DNA of 64,000 nucleotides from Candidatus Nitrosopumilus sp. Lineage in GTDB: Archaea > Thermoproteota > Nitrososphaeria > Nitrososphaerales > Nitrosopumilaceae. Shown piece after piece: positions 19,038-29,257 of the stretch. The notes beneath the pieces were generated by a model. It did no database searches, had not been told where the DNA came from, and was given only the letters and a program-made list of their open reading frames with translations. The position numbers and the translations under genes are program-made. The DNA lies in contig JAEFCZ010000044.1 of assembly GCA_016125975.1 (NCBI GenBank), positions 1 to 64,000 on the forward strand. Direction: 5' to 3'. Every line of letters starts with the position of its first letter. The first letter of the stretch is position 1.

Positions 19038-20810
19038 ATGTCTCAGTATCAATTAGGAATGTGGGATCTTTCAGAGTTAGCAAAAAATCCAAAAAGTCCA
19101 GCATTTCAAAAACAGATTCAAGAGTTAGAAAATCAAGCTAAAAAATTTGAGAAGATTAAATCAAAATTAGATCCAAAAATGTCATCTAAAAAATTCATGG
19201 AGATATTAAATCAAATAGAAGAAATTTCTGAGAAAATGAGTAAAATCGGAGGCTATGCATCACTATCATATTCTTCAGACACTCAATCAGATGAGGCAAC
19301 ATCGTTAATGACTAGAATGTCAAAATTGGGTTCAGATATTTCAAACAAAATTTTATTTTTTGATTTATGGTGGAAGACACAAGTTGATGAAAAAAATGCA
19401 AAAAGATTGATCAAAGATGCAGGAGAACTTTCAGAATATTTAGCACATAAAAGACTAATTGCAAAATATTCACTCAGTGAACCTGAAGAGAGAATTATTA
19501 ACACATTAGACGTAACAGGAATTTCTGCACTTGTAAAACTGTACGATAAGATAACTAATGCATTTGAATATCAAATGAAAATTGGAAATAAAACAAAAAA
19601 GATGACAAGAGAAGAGCTTACAAATTATGTCAGAGACACAAACCCAAAAATTCGAGAGACAGCTTACAAAACAATCCTTGGAAAATACAATGAGAATAAA
19701 GGAGTTGTTGGAGAAATTTATCAAAATATTGTGCTTAATTGGAAAGATGAGGGTATTGATATTCGAGGCTACAAAACACCAATTTCAATGAGAAACATTG
19801 GAAATGACGTAGATGATAAAACTATAGAATCACTTCTTTCAGTCTGCAAAAAAAATGCACCAGTATTTCAGAAATTCTTTGTACAAAAAGCAAAGATGTT
19901 GAAAATGAAAAAACTTAGAAGGTATGACATTTACGCACCAGCTGCTGCAAGCATTAAAGAGAAAAATTATTCATATAATAAATCCGTAAAATTAGTTTTT
20001 GAATCACTTGGTAAATTTAGCAATACATTAGAGGATTTTGCAAGAAAGGTTTTCAATGAAAATCATATTGATTCATCTGTAAGACAAGGTAAAAGAGACG
20101 GAGCATTTTGCAGTACGTTAACTCCTAAAATCACACCATATGTCTTGGTTAACTTTACAGGAAAATCAAGAGATGTGTTTACATTAGCACATGAATTAGG
20201 TCATGCAGTTCATAGTCAAGCTGCTCAAAATAGATCAATTCTAGTTCAAGATGCACCATTACCACTTGCAGAAACGGCATCCACATTTTCAGAATTATTG
20301 CTCTATGACAATATTTCAAATAAAATTTCAGATGACGAAAAGAAGATAATGTTATCTGAAAAAATTGATGATTTGTATGCAACGATTTTGAGACAATCAT
20401 TTTTCACAATTTTTGAAGTAGATGTACACAAACAAATTGGCGAAGGGACGACTATTGATGAAATTTCAAAGACATATCTACAAAATTTGAAAGTGCAATT
20501 TGGAAAATCAGTTGATATTTCAGATGATTTTGCAATAGAATGGAGTTGTATTCCACATTTCTATCATACGCCATTTTACTGCTATGCGTATTCATTTGGA
20601 AATCTGCTTGCATTATCATTATTTCAAAGATACAAAAAGGAAGGACAGGATTTTGTCCCAGCATACATTGACATTCTTGCAGCAGGAGGTTCAAAAAAAC
20701 CAGAAAAACTTCTTGCAGAACACGGATTGGATATTAGATCACCAAAGTTTTGGCAAGAGGGTTTGGATTATGTCAATGAGCAAGTAAAAACACTCTCATC
20801 ACTAAATTAG
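19038..20810 (+). CDS. pepF: M3 family oligoendopeptidase F
   Basis: FTLAHELGHAVHS zinc motif plus PepF/M3 architecture. Confidence 0.92.
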   Translation: MSQYQLGMWDLSELAKNPKSPAFQKQIQELENQAKKFEKIKSKLDPKMSSKKFMEILNQIEEISEKMSKIGGYASLSYSSDTQSDEATSLMTRMSKLGSDISNKILFFDLWWKTQVDEKNAKRLIKDAGELSEYLAHKRLIAKYSLSEPEERIINTLDVTGISALVKLYDKITNAFEYQMKIGNKTKKMTREELTNYVRDTNPKIRETAYKTILGKYNENKGVVGEIYQNIVLNWKDEGIDIRGYKTPISMRNIGNDVDDKTIESLLSVCKKNAPVFQKFFVQKAKMLKMKKLRRYDIYAPAAASIKEKNYSYNKSVKLVFESLGKFSNTLEDFARKVFNENHIDSSVRQGKRDGAFCSTLTPKITPYVLVNFTGKSRDVFTLAHELGHAVHSQAAQNRSILVQDAPLPLAETASTFSELLLYDNISNKISDDEKKIMLSEKIDDLYATILRQSFFTIFEVDVHKQIGEGTTIDEISKTYLQNLKVQFGKSVDISDDFAIEWSCIPHFYHTPFYCYAYSFGNLLALSLFQRYKKEGQDFVPAYIDILAAGGSKKPEKLLAEHGLDIRSPKFWQEGLDYVNEQVKTLSSLN

Positions 20811-20821
20811 CTTTTTAATAA

Positions 20822-20895
20822 ATGGGGCTGACAGTCCAACGCAAGGACTGCCAGCTTGTTCCCCGAACGGTTTGAATTCGATGTCAAAACCCCAT
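20822..20895. ncRNA. candidate structured RNA (strand uncertain)
   Basis: Ends close with ATGGGG/CCCCAT; internal 11-bp stem GCTGACAGTCC-AACGCAA-GGACTGCCAGC (one A-C mismatch on plus, G-U on minus). Located between convergent genes. Confidence 0.35.
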
Positions 20896-20924
20896 CACAA
20901 ATTATCTGATTTAAACGTTTGAAA

Positions 20925-21497
20925 TTATTCCAAATCCAATTTTTTAGGTTTCATCTTTCTAATAGTACCACCCAAAATTCCTATTGTGATTCCAAGCTGG
21001 TATAGAAAATAAAGTAAGACCTCAAATGTGCTAGGAGTGAGATCTGTGAATCTACTAATTCCAGTTAGCACTAGTAATAGTGAGCTAAAAAATAAGACAA
21101 ATAATTTTACAATTCCATTGAGATTTGTAAATTTCAATATAGCAAAAGTCATGACAGTCACAGAAATTGCCAATACAGTTAGAAATCCAGTATTCATTCC
21201 AAAAATAAGAAATAATGTAGATGCAAGTTCTCCAGGACTTCCTGCAGCAAGATTAGAAAGTTCAATTTTTTCAGGAGATGCAAAACGCGGTACACTTAGA
21301 ATAGCATTTATCAAAAATAAGATAAACAAAGTAACAGATACTGTTTTTAGATGATTTTGTAAACGTGGAAATCTAACAAGAATTGCACGTCCCAAAATTA
21401 TTCCTTGAAACAATCCTACTCCAAACGCACCAATTACTGCAATTATAGAAAAGATTGGATCTTGAAAAACATCAACAAGAAATGGAATCAGGGCCAA
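20925..21497 (-). CDS. multi-pass membrane protein of unknown function
   Basis: Five to six hydrophobic helices; weak resemblance to the 34294-34980 product. Confidence 0.65.
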   Translation of the reverse strand: MALIPFLVDVFQDPIFSIIAVIGAFGVGLFQGIILGRAILVRFPRLQNHLKTVSVTLFILFLINAILSVPRFASPEKIELSNLAAGSPGELASTLFLIFGMNTGFLTVLAISVTVMTFAILKFTNLNGIVKLFVLFFSSLLLVLTGISRFTDLTPSTFEVLLYFLYQLGITIGILGGTIRKMKPKKLDLE

Positions 21498-21643
21498 TAC
21501 TAGTTAAAATTCACACAAAATAGGATATTAGTTAGTTGATGACGAATTTTCGTAAAAAAACAAAAAAAATTCATCAAAAAATCATTTAGGAAATATTCAA
21601 AATAGGAGTAAAGTTAATAATTTCATCACTAGAGGGACAACCA

Positions 21644-22789
21644 ATGCAGAAAATACTTTGGATTTTATTATCAATCACAATTATTGGAATTTCAACAAAT
21701 TTTGCATATTCACAAGAAATGGGACTAGCAACTTTTCAAGAAACTGCACAAGTAATTGTAGATAGAAGTATATCCCAAAACGTTACAGCATCAGTTACTC
21801 TGCAAAGTACTAGTGTTCAAGAAATTAGAATTCCAGCAGAATTAGAACAAAAACTTAGAGAAGATAAAAAAATTCAGGCAGTAATATTAACTAATCAAGA
21901 ACAATGTATCTTGGGGGTATTTGATGAATCATGTATCATGATCAACGTGTTAAGAGATCCAGATGCAAAAGGGATTTTTGAAATTCAAGATGCTGCAAAA
22001 GAAGTTGCCGTGACATACATCGATGAAATCAATGAAGCATTTGATACTGAAGCAAAATTACATTCTGTTTTTATTCATACAGATGATCAAACCAATAAGG
22101 CGCTTGAAACATCTGGAATTATTTCAGGTAGAGGAATAATTTCAGTAGTATTCACAATGCCTCCAGAAGATACAGAATCAATGTATGAAAAAATCTCAGC
22201 AATTTTGATTCCAAAAATAATTAGGGATGGAGGAGGATTTTATGAAATTGCAAAAAATCTATCATTTGAAGAAAATTCAAAAATGGCATTTTCAGTAATA
22301 CCTTTAGAGTCAAAATCACTTTTGCAATTAAAATTATCAGTTGATTATCCAAACAAAGCTGAATCAATTTCAGAAGTAAGTCCTTTAGATTTGTTAAAAA
22401 CAGATGAAATTAAGAGATCAGATTATTTTTCCTCAGGATTTTATCCACTTAATTCAATTATTCAAGTAGTAGTACTATCACCTGAAAATGAAATTATTTC
22501 AAATATCAGAGGAGATATTGTTCCAACACAACTAATAGATAATGAAAAAATTCCAACAGACATATCAAAAGAAGGGTGGATCTTTGATCCTCAAGAAGGA
22601 CAAAGAATTCAAGGAAAATATATTTTCGGAGAAGCAGATTCAGTTAACAAAGATAAATTAAAATTTTCATTAGGAGATGTTCAACCTATTCAACCGAATT
22701 CACCAGATGAATCACTTGTAGTTGTAATAATAATCTCAATAGTTGCAATTGCAGCTGCCTTGTTCTATCTTAAAGGATACAAAAAATAA
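21644..22789 (+). CDS. secreted, C-terminally anchored protein
   Basis: Signal peptide (ILWILLSITIIGISTNFAYS) and C-terminal TM (VVVIIISIVAIAAALFYLKGYKK). Confidence 0.7.
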   Translation: MQKILWILLSITIIGISTNFAYSQEMGLATFQETAQVIVDRSISQNVTASVTLQSTSVQEIRIPAELEQKLREDKKIQAVILTNQEQCILGVFDESCIMINVLRDPDAKGIFEIQDAAKEVAVTYIDEINEAFDTEAKLHSVFIHTDDQTNKALETSGIISGRGIISVVFTMPPEDTESMYEKISAILIPKIIRDGGGFYEIAKNLSFEENSKMAFSVIPLESKSLLQLKLSVDYPNKAESISEVSPLDLLKTDEIKRSDYFSSGFYPLNSIIQVVVLSPENEIISNIRGDIVPTQLIDNEKIPTDISKEGWIFDPQEGQRIQGKYIFGEADSVNKDKLKFSLGDVQPIQPNSPDESLVVVIIISIVAIAAALFYLKGYKK

Positions 22790-23341
22790 TTACAGTAAAA
22801 GTACAGCTGCAGCAAAGACAGTAGTCCATTTACCATCTTTATCACCACGTGTTGACTGAGTTATGTTATGAGTATTGTAAATTTCACCAGATATTTTCCA
22901 TTGTTGTCTTTTTTCATCCCAATTTTTGTCAACATCAAATGGAATTCCCAATGAAGATGCCAACATTTGGGCTGCAATATCCTCCGCATAATCTCCTGCT
23001 TGGGTTTCATTTTGTCCAAATGATTCGTATTCAGAAAGATATCCATACCTAGTAATATCTTTTGGTTGTGCAAGCCCCACAGATGCAGCACACATTCTAT
23101 GAGGTTCATTGGTTTGATTCTTTGAATAAATTGTGAATAGGATTTGTCCAGGTTTAATTTGTTTTAATCCATCTTTTCTGGAAACCAGTTTGGCTTTTGG
23201 TGGAAAAATACTTGAAATCAAAACAAGATTAGTACCTGCAATTCCTGCGTCTCTTAATGCATATTCAAAACTGGTTAACCTGTCTTCATGGATACCTTTT
23301 CCTTTTGTAAGAAATAATTTCTTAGCAACTAAATCTAGCAT
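22790..23341 (-). CDS. pdaD: pyruvoyl-dependent arginine decarboxylase
   Basis: GTNLVLISSIFPP self-cleavage region, GIHEDRLTSFEYALRDAGI, C-terminal AAVLLL. Confidence 0.93.
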   Translation of the reverse strand: MLDLVAKKLFLTKGKGIHEDRLTSFEYALRDAGIAGTNLVLISSIFPPKAKLVSRKDGLKQIKPGQILFTIYSKNQTNEPHRMCAASVGLAQPKDITRYGYLSEYESFGQNETQAGDYAEDIAAQMLASSLGIPFDVDKNWDEKRQQWKISGEIYNTHNITQSTRGDKDGKWTTVFAAAVLLL

Positions 23342-23434
23342 TTCTGAAGTTGTAGAAATGAGATTATTATTTAACTTTAATCAATATACGTTGTTTTATT
23401 TTAGAAGGTTATTTCTTGTGAGATTTTTGAAAGA

Positions 23435-23677
23435 TTAATCTCGTTTCTTTTTCTTTTTTCTTTTATCAGGGGCCTTTGCTGCTTGTGTTAAGAAAACAAA
23501 TGTAAAAAATGCACCTAATCCTACATTAACAACGCCCATAAATGTAATAAACATAGTTTGTTCTTTTCCTGCAATCGGAGACAATCCAATAATTATGCCA
23601 AGGGCCCCAGTTCCAAAGAACATCATCATCAAAACTTTGACTCTGGTTGGTTCAATGTATCTCATAACAGGTATCAA
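23435..23677 (-). CDS. small membrane protein
   Basis: Two TM segments with a Lys/Arg-rich tail. Confidence 0.55.
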   Translation of the reverse strand: MIPVMRYIEPTRVKVLMMMFFGTGALGIIIGLSPIAGKEQTMFITFMGVVNVGLGAFFTFVFLTQAAKAPDKRKKKKKRD

Positions 23678-23782
23678 AAAATGGCATTATTATAAACTGA
23701 CGGTTATGGGAAATTTCTAAAAACCCTTCCAAAAATAACACAGGTAACACTTTAAACCTTCAAAAATTTCATTTTACTTCGT

Positions 23783-23857
23783 GCCAATGTAGCTCAGCCT
23801 GGCTAGAGCATTCGCCTTGTAAGCGAAAGGTCATGGGTTCAGATCCCATCATTGGCT
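23783..23857 (+). tRNA. tRNA-Thr (TGT)
   Basis: GCCAATGTAGCTCAGCCTGGCTAGAGCATTCGCCTTGTAAGCGAAAGGTCATGGGTTCAGATCCCATCATTGGCT; full cloverleaf, anticodon loop CTTGTAA. Confidence 0.95.
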
Positions 23858-23920
23858 TTAAAATTTTGACAGATAATTTGGCAATACGATTAAGTATACT
23901 AAATTTTGGAACTATGTCAC

Positions 23921-24718
23921 ATGAGTTTTGATGATAGTGAAATTAAACAACATGAGGTTATAGAAAAAAAATCAAAACCAAATGGCCTCATTATAGGATT
24001 AATTGTTGCAGTAGGGGTTGCAGCATTTTTTGCTGGAATGTACGCATCCAGTATGAATTCAAATCAAATTTCACAAGAAGATTTGGATGATGCTATTGCC
24101 AAACTAGAACTCAAAATGTTACAAAACAATCTTCCCACAAACCAGCCATCACTTCCTGTAAAGATTTCAGCAGATGATGATCCAATAATTGGAGATCCAG
24201 ATGCACCAATTACAATAATAGAATTTTCAGATTTCCAATGTCCATTTTGTGCAAGATTCCATATTCAAACACTTCCATTACTTCTTGATCAATACATTGA
24301 TCAAGGTAAGGTAAAATTAGTTTTCAGAGACTTTCCAATACAAAGCATTCATCCAAATGCACTTCCTGCATCAGTAGCAGCTGAATGTGCAGATGAACAA
24401 GGAAAATTCAAAGAGATGCACGATATGTTATTTGATAATCAAAATCAATGGAACAATCAAGAAACAGTTGATGCGTTATCTATGTTTAGTCAGTATGCAA
24501 CTCAAATACAATTAGACCAAGAAACATTTGATTCGTGTCTTACTAGTGGTAGATACATTGATGAAATAAGAAAAGATCTTGACGATGGTAGAAGTTATGA
24601 TGTTACAGGAACACCAGGATTTTTTGTAGGAAATGATGAGATAGGTTATGTAGAATTAAAAGGTGCACAGCCATTTGAAAGTTTCAAAAAAGTTATTGAT
24701 GCACAACTAGAGACGTAG
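23921..24718 (+). CDS. DsbA-family thioredoxin-like protein with N-terminal TM anchor
   Basis: FSDFQCPFCARFH (CxxC) and TGTPGFFVGN; start at MSFDDSE. Confidence 0.9.
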   Translation: MSFDDSEIKQHEVIEKKSKPNGLIIGLIVAVGVAAFFAGMYASSMNSNQISQEDLDDAIAKLELKMLQNNLPTNQPSLPVKISADDDPIIGDPDAPITIIEFSDFQCPFCARFHIQTLPLLLDQYIDQGKVKLVFRDFPIQSIHPNALPASVAAECADEQGKFKEMHDMLFDNQNQWNNQETVDALSMFSQYATQIQLDQETFDSCLTSGRYIDEIRKDLDDGRSYDVTGTPGFFVGNDEIGYVELKGAQPFESFKKVIDAQLET

Positions 24719-24776
24719 AAATAACAAGCGTTTATTAGACCTAAACTGCGACTTTACGCATCGGAATAATGACGTC

Positions 24777-24804
24777 TAAGCAATGAGCTTTTCGTCATTG
24801 CTTA
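24777..24804 (+). promoter_or_regulatory. 10-bp inverted repeat / stem-loop in the leader of the DEAD-box helicase gene
   Basis: TAAGCAATGA-GCTTTTCG-TCATTGCTTA, perfect 10-bp stem ending 15 nt before the ATG at 24820. Confidence 0.55.
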
Positions 24805-24819
24805 AGAGAAGAAAATAAA

Positions 24820-26142
24820 ATGACAAAATTTCAAGAATTAGGATTAAAAGAAGACATACTAAAAGGGATCAATGATCTTGGATTCGAAGATGCATTTCCA
24901 ATTCAAGAAGCAGTAATTCCAGTATTACTTACAGGAAGAGATGTTGTAGGACAAGCACATACAGGTTCTGGAAAAACTGCAGCATTTGCATTATCAATGC
25001 TGCAAGAAATTCAACCAAAAAATGGAATTCAAGGTTTGATCATGGCTCCAACAAGAGAGCTCGCAATGCAGATTACAGATGAAATCAAGAAATTTGGAAA
25101 ATATACAGGAATTAGAGTAGCAACAGTTTATGGCGGACAAGGAATGGGACTCCAACTAGACGCTCTTGAAAGAGGAGTAGAGATTGTTGTAGCAACACCA
25201 GGCAGATTAATAGATCATCTCAAAAGAGGTTCAATTGAACTTAGAGATGTCACCCATATTGTCCTTGATGAAGCAGACACAATGTTAGATATGGGATTTG
25301 TTGATGACATTTCATTTATCTTAGATTTAGCACCCGAAGACAGAGTTATGTCATTGTTTTCAGCAACAATGCCAACTGAAATTCTTAGATTATCTGAAGA
25401 ATATTTGAAAAATCCAAAACAATTCTTGCTTGACGCAGATGATCTAAGTGGGGAAGGAATTGACCAATCATATTTAGTCATTAAAGACAGAGACAAATTC
25501 AAGTATCTAATTGATTTTATGAAACCAGTAAAGGGTCAAGCCATTGTGTTTTGTTCAACAAAATATAGAACTAGAGATGTTGCAAAATTCCTACACCAAG
25601 AAAAGTTTGATGCAGTTGCAATAGAAGGGGACATGTCACAACACAGAAGAGAGCAATCAATGGGAAAATTCCGTAGTGGTAAAGCAGACATTCTAGTAGC
25701 AACAGATGTAGCATCAAGAGGTATTGATGTTCCAAGAGTAGAGTTAGTGATTAATTATGATGTTCCAAATCAAGAGATGGCATACTTTCATAGAATTGGA
25801 AGAACAGCAAGAGCAGGCGCAAAAGGTAAAGCAATTACACTTGTATCATATTCTTCAGTAGGAGATTGGAATCTTATCAAACGTCAAATCAAAGTTCCAC
25901 TCAAAGATTTGAACGAAGAGATGGGAATTGAAATTGCAATTCCAGATCCACTAAAAAGACAAATTCCATCAAGAAGATATGGAGGTCAATCAAGATCAAA
26001 CTATTCCAGAGGAGGTCGCTCTGGTGGATATAGTCGAGGAGGCGGCGGAAGACGTGACTCTAGAGATGATAGAGAAGGTAGAAGAAGATACAACGATAGA
26101 GGGGGCAGTCGAAATAGTTATGGCGGCCGCAGTAGATGGTAA
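24820..26142 (+). CDS. DEAD-box RNA helicase with RGG/RG-rich C-terminal tail
   Basis: AHTGSGKTAAF, DEAD, SATMP, HRIGRTARAG; tail YSRGGRSGGYSRGGGGRRDSRDD...YGGRSRW. Confidence 0.95.
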   Translation: MTKFQELGLKEDILKGINDLGFEDAFPIQEAVIPVLLTGRDVVGQAHTGSGKTAAFALSMLQEIQPKNGIQGLIMAPTRELAMQITDEIKKFGKYTGIRVATVYGGQGMGLQLDALERGVEIVVATPGRLIDHLKRGSIELRDVTHIVLDEADTMLDMGFVDDISFILDLAPEDRVMSLFSATMPTEILRLSEEYLKNPKQFLLDADDLSGEGIDQSYLVIKDRDKFKYLIDFMKPVKGQAIVFCSTKYRTRDVAKFLHQEKFDAVAIEGDMSQHRREQSMGKFRSGKADILVATDVASRGIDVPRVELVINYDVPNQEMAYFHRIGRTARAGAKGKAITLVSYSSVGDWNLIKRQIKVPLKDLNEEMGIEIAIPDPLKRQIPSRRYGGQSRSNYSRGGRSGGYSRGGGGRRDSRDDREGRRRYNDRGGSRNSYGGRSRW

Positions 26143-26190
26143 CTGTAAAACTTAAAGACCGGAACCACGTAATTAATTCAAGGTAGAGTA

Positions 26191-26424
26191 ATGCACAAAG
26201 GATTCATTTTACTAAATTGTGATCTTGGAGCTGAAGAATACATTGTAGATGAATTAAATCAGATGCAAAATGTAAGTAACGCGTATCTCACTTTTGGGGC
26301 ATATGACGTTATTGCAGAAATAGAAACAGAAGATCAAGAGGGGTTTGAAAAGGCAATTGCAGTGATTAGAAAATTATCTAGAGTAGTAAGTACAATGACA
26401 CTTAATGTAATTCGTCCCGAATAA
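26191..26424 (+). CDS. stand-alone Lrp/AsnC ligand-binding (RAM) domain protein
   Basis: GFILLNCDLGAEEYIVDELNQMQNVSNAYLTFGAYDVIAEIE; no HTH. Confidence 0.85.
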   Translation: MHKGFILLNCDLGAEEYIVDELNQMQNVSNAYLTFGAYDVIAEIETEDQEGFEKAIAVIRKLSRVVSTMTLNVIRPE

Positions 26425-26748
26425 TTGTTATATGAGAAAATTCAGGATTGTATAAAATTGCAAAAAATTGATTATGAAGCACCAGTATGGGTTCTAAATT
26501 ACAATAATCCCAAACCACTGTTAGATCATGCAATACACATGCTAGAAAGACATGGTGTGAAACGTGAAGATATGGAAATTACTGAAACACCAACTGCCAA
26601 AATAGGCTCAATAGTAGTAGAAATCTGGCCATACGAACTTTTGATAGGAAGAGTAAGATCAACACGAAATGACTCTTTTATCAGCGGCACAGAATTTACA
26701 ATTGAATTAAAATTAGACGAAAATGGGAATTACATAGATTATCTTTGA
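26425..26748 (+). CDS. conserved hypothetical protein
   Basis: 107-aa ORF packed between neighbours; TTG start. Confidence 0.6.
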   Translation: MLYEKIQDCIKLQKIDYEAPVWVLNYNNPKPLLDHAIHMLERHGVKREDMEITETPTAKIGSIVVEIWPYELLIGRVRSTRNDSFISGTEFTIELKLDENGNYIDYL

Positions 26749-27434
26749 AAAAAAAGAAAATTCAAAACATCACAATTGGCATAATCGCAATCAGCATAAT
26801 TGGAGCAATTGCAGCATATAATTATTCAGTAGATCAAAATAAACAAAAAGGATTACAATTCGGAGTAGAACTAGAACAAATTCAACAAGAAGTAAAAGAC
26901 TTGCAAATTAAATTTTATTCAGAGAAAACAAAGTGGGAAGAAGGAGACATGACAAAAGAAGAATTGCTAGAGTTTTATGAGAATCATTTAAATGAATTTA
27001 ATGAGATCATTTCAAAATATGATAAACTATCACCTCCAGAATTATTTGTGAGTTCAGTAGAATTACTAAAGATTTCATCAGAGACACAACTATCAAGTGA
27101 CTCAGAATACATTAAATGGATAGAAACAGGGGATGAATCAGCTAAAATAAGATCAGACACCCAATTCCAAGAATCAGTTGAATATGAGCTGCAAGGTTTA
27201 GTTGAATTTTATTCAGCAAAGACAGGAATTAAAAATTATGATGAAGATGCAAAGTTTGAAGCCCCACAAAGTGGGTTGACACAAAAAGTAATACAAGTTG
27301 CAGAGAACATGGCAAGTAAATGTGATAATCAATTCAAAAATGAACAAGGTGAATTTGATTCAGATGAAATAGAAGTAGAGTGGTTTAACTGCATAAATGA
27401 GGCTAAAAAATGGAAAATTGAACATCTTCCATAG
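26745..27434 (+). CDS. hypothetical protein with N-terminal TM
   Basis: ITIGIIAISIIGAIAAYNYS followed by a soluble region. Confidence 0.6.
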   Translation: MKKKKIQNITIGIIAISIIGAIAAYNYSVDQNKQKGLQFGVELEQIQQEVKDLQIKFYSEKTKWEEGDMTKEELLEFYENHLNEFNEIISKYDKLSPPELFVSSVELLKISSETQLSSDSEYIKWIETGDESAKIRSDTQFQESVEYELQGLVEFYSAKTGIKNYDEDAKFEAPQSGLTQKVIQVAENMASKCDNQFKNEQGEFDSDEIEVEWFNCINEAKKWKIEHLP

Positions 27435-27489
27435 TTAAAAAAAATCAAAATCATAAAAACTACTTTAAAGAACCATACAAAGCATAATT

Positions 27490-28248
27490 GTGGAAAAAAT
27501 TCTCATTACAGGAATTATTTTTGCAAGTATAATGCCATTTGCATTTGCTGAAGTGTATATTCAAAATGACCAACAATACATTGGAGATGATGGTTCATTT
27601 CACATTGTAGGTGAAATTGTAAACAATCTCGATATACCTCTAAATCAAATTCATGTTCAAATTACTTTGTTTGATGAAAATAAGCAGGTAATTCAAACAA
27701 AAGAGACAAACTCATTGGTAAATACAGTCATGCCAGGAATGAAAGGACCGTTTGACCTCATCTTAACTAACAATGAAGCAAAAAATGCAAAGTCATATTC
27801 TATGGAACTAATCTATCAAGTCAGTCCTCCAAAAAGTCAAGTTATAGACATTACAGAATCATCACTGACAAGAGACAATCATGACAACTTGATGATAACA
27901 GGTACTGTTGTAAATAATGGGGACATCACAGCAAATATGGTATCAGTAATTGCTACACTTTATGACAAACAAGGAAATGTTGCAGCAGTATCAAAAGTTA
28001 ATCCAGAACCAGATTATCTAAGAGCAGAAGATAGTGCATTCTTTTTACTATCAATTCCAGACAAAATTCAAACTTCAGGGATTAATGATTACACATTGAT
28101 TGCAGAATCTGAAGAATATGCAGCAGTACCAGAATTCCCAGTAGGCACAATTATCTTACTAATTCTCACATTATCAGCATATATTGGAATTACAAGGTAT
28201 TCAGGCAGAATTATAACAAATCTCTTTTCTGCAACAAATCTAAAGTAG
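27490..28248 (+). CDS. secreted protein with C-terminal PEF-type sorting/anchor motif
   Basis: Signal peptide; C-terminus VPEFPVGTIILLILTLSAYIGITRYSGR. Confidence 0.75.
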   Translation: MEKILITGIIFASIMPFAFAEVYIQNDQQYIGDDGSFHIVGEIVNNLDIPLNQIHVQITLFDENKQVIQTKETNSLVNTVMPGMKGPFDLILTNNEAKNAKSYSMELIYQVSPPKSQVIDITESSLTRDNHDNLMITGTVVNNGDITANMVSVIATLYDKQGNVAAVSKVNPEPDYLRAEDSAFFLLSIPDKIQTSGINDYTLIAESEEYAAVPEFPVGTIILLILTLSAYIGITRYSGRIITNLFSATNLK

Positions 28249-28669
28249 GAAAAAGTTCTCTAATTAATTCTTCTTTCTTAAGAGAAGTAGGTTGTGAAAA
28301 TACAATAGGAAAAGTTACAGTCAACATGTCTTGATCAGTATGAGATATTCTAACTGAATGTAATTTGCATTTTATTTCAGATAAAACAACATCCCATTTT
28401 TGCAAGTGTTCGTTTACCCTAGTGATATTTTCTTGTACATTTGAAATACTAGTATCTAAATCTCTATCAAACAATCCAAATTTTACTAGTGGAAACATAA
28501 TCATTCCGCCTCTAATCTTATCATAATTTTTAAGCATGGATGAAATTATTTGTTCAGAATTTTCTTTTGGGTAAATATCACCATAATCAGGATCAAAATA
28601 TCCAGCAATCATTTTCTTGGAATCATATATACGAAAATATTCTTCGTCTAATTCTAACTTCCACAACAT
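28211..28669 (-). CDS. hypothetical protein
   Basis: 152-aa ORF; overlaps the preceding gene end by 38 nt. Confidence 0.5.
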   Translation of the reverse strand: MLWKLELDEEYFRIYDSKKMIAGYFDPDYGDIYPKENSEQIISSMLKNYDKIRGGMIMFPLVKFGLFDRDLDTSISNVQENITRVNEHLQKWDVVLSEIKCKLHSVRISHTDQDMLTVTFPIVFSQPTSLKKEELIRELFPTLDLLQKRDLL

Positions 28670-28740
28670 CTAAAAATTAATCCATGAATAAATAAACAAT
28701 TAATCAATGACAGTTAAATAAACATGGGTTAAAGAAAAAT

Positions 28741-29070
28741 ATGGTAATCTCAAAAGAGAACAAAGATTTCATTGATAGTTTAATTGATTATTACATTAGT
28801 GAATCTGAATCATATACTCAGATTGCAGAGAATTTTGTTCCAGAAGTTGAATCTATTCCAGACACAGCATTTGGAATCATCACAGGATGTGTTTATTCAG
28901 GATTTTTACAAGCATATCAAAATCAGCAACAAACCCCAAGCCTAGAGGACATGAAAGAATTCAATGAAATAATAAAAAATCGTGCAGCCTTGATAAAAAA
29001 GGCCATAATTGAGCCTCATAAAATAGATACAACAAAAGAAGAATCAGAAGAAATCAAAGAAGAAAAGTAA
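28741..29070 (+). CDS. hypothetical protein
   Basis: 109-aa acidic ORF. Confidence 0.55.
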   Translation: MVISKENKDFIDSLIDYYISESESYTQIAENFVPEVESIPDTAFGIITGCVYSGFLQAYQNQQQTPSLEDMKEFNEIIKNRAALIKKAIIEPHKIDTTKEESEEIKEEK

Positions 29071-29134
29071 GAAATTCAGAAATTATTTTAAAAAAATCAA
29101 TACAGTTTAATTCTGAAAAAAAAATCGTAAAAAT

Positions 29135-29227
29135 ATGAAAGTAGATGGCAGTAAAATAATTTTTTGGGCAGGAACTGCTGCAGCAGTAGTTACCGCTACA
29201 GTTGCACTATATTTTTCGATTCGTTAA
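29135..29227 (+). CDS. 30-aa single-TM microprotein (candidate)
   Basis: MKVDGSKIIFWAGTAAAVVTATVALYFSIR*; below the ORF-track cutoff. Confidence 0.45.
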   Translation: MKVDGSKIIFWAGTAAAVVTATVALYFSIR

Positions 29228-29257
29228 AGATAAATCATAAAGAAAATCTAACAAGGT

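Noticed and set aside
20822-20895. Reading the 20.8 kb structured segment as a tRNA.
   Set aside because: No T-loop TTCNANN, no normal D or anticodon arms, wrong arm spacing on either strand.
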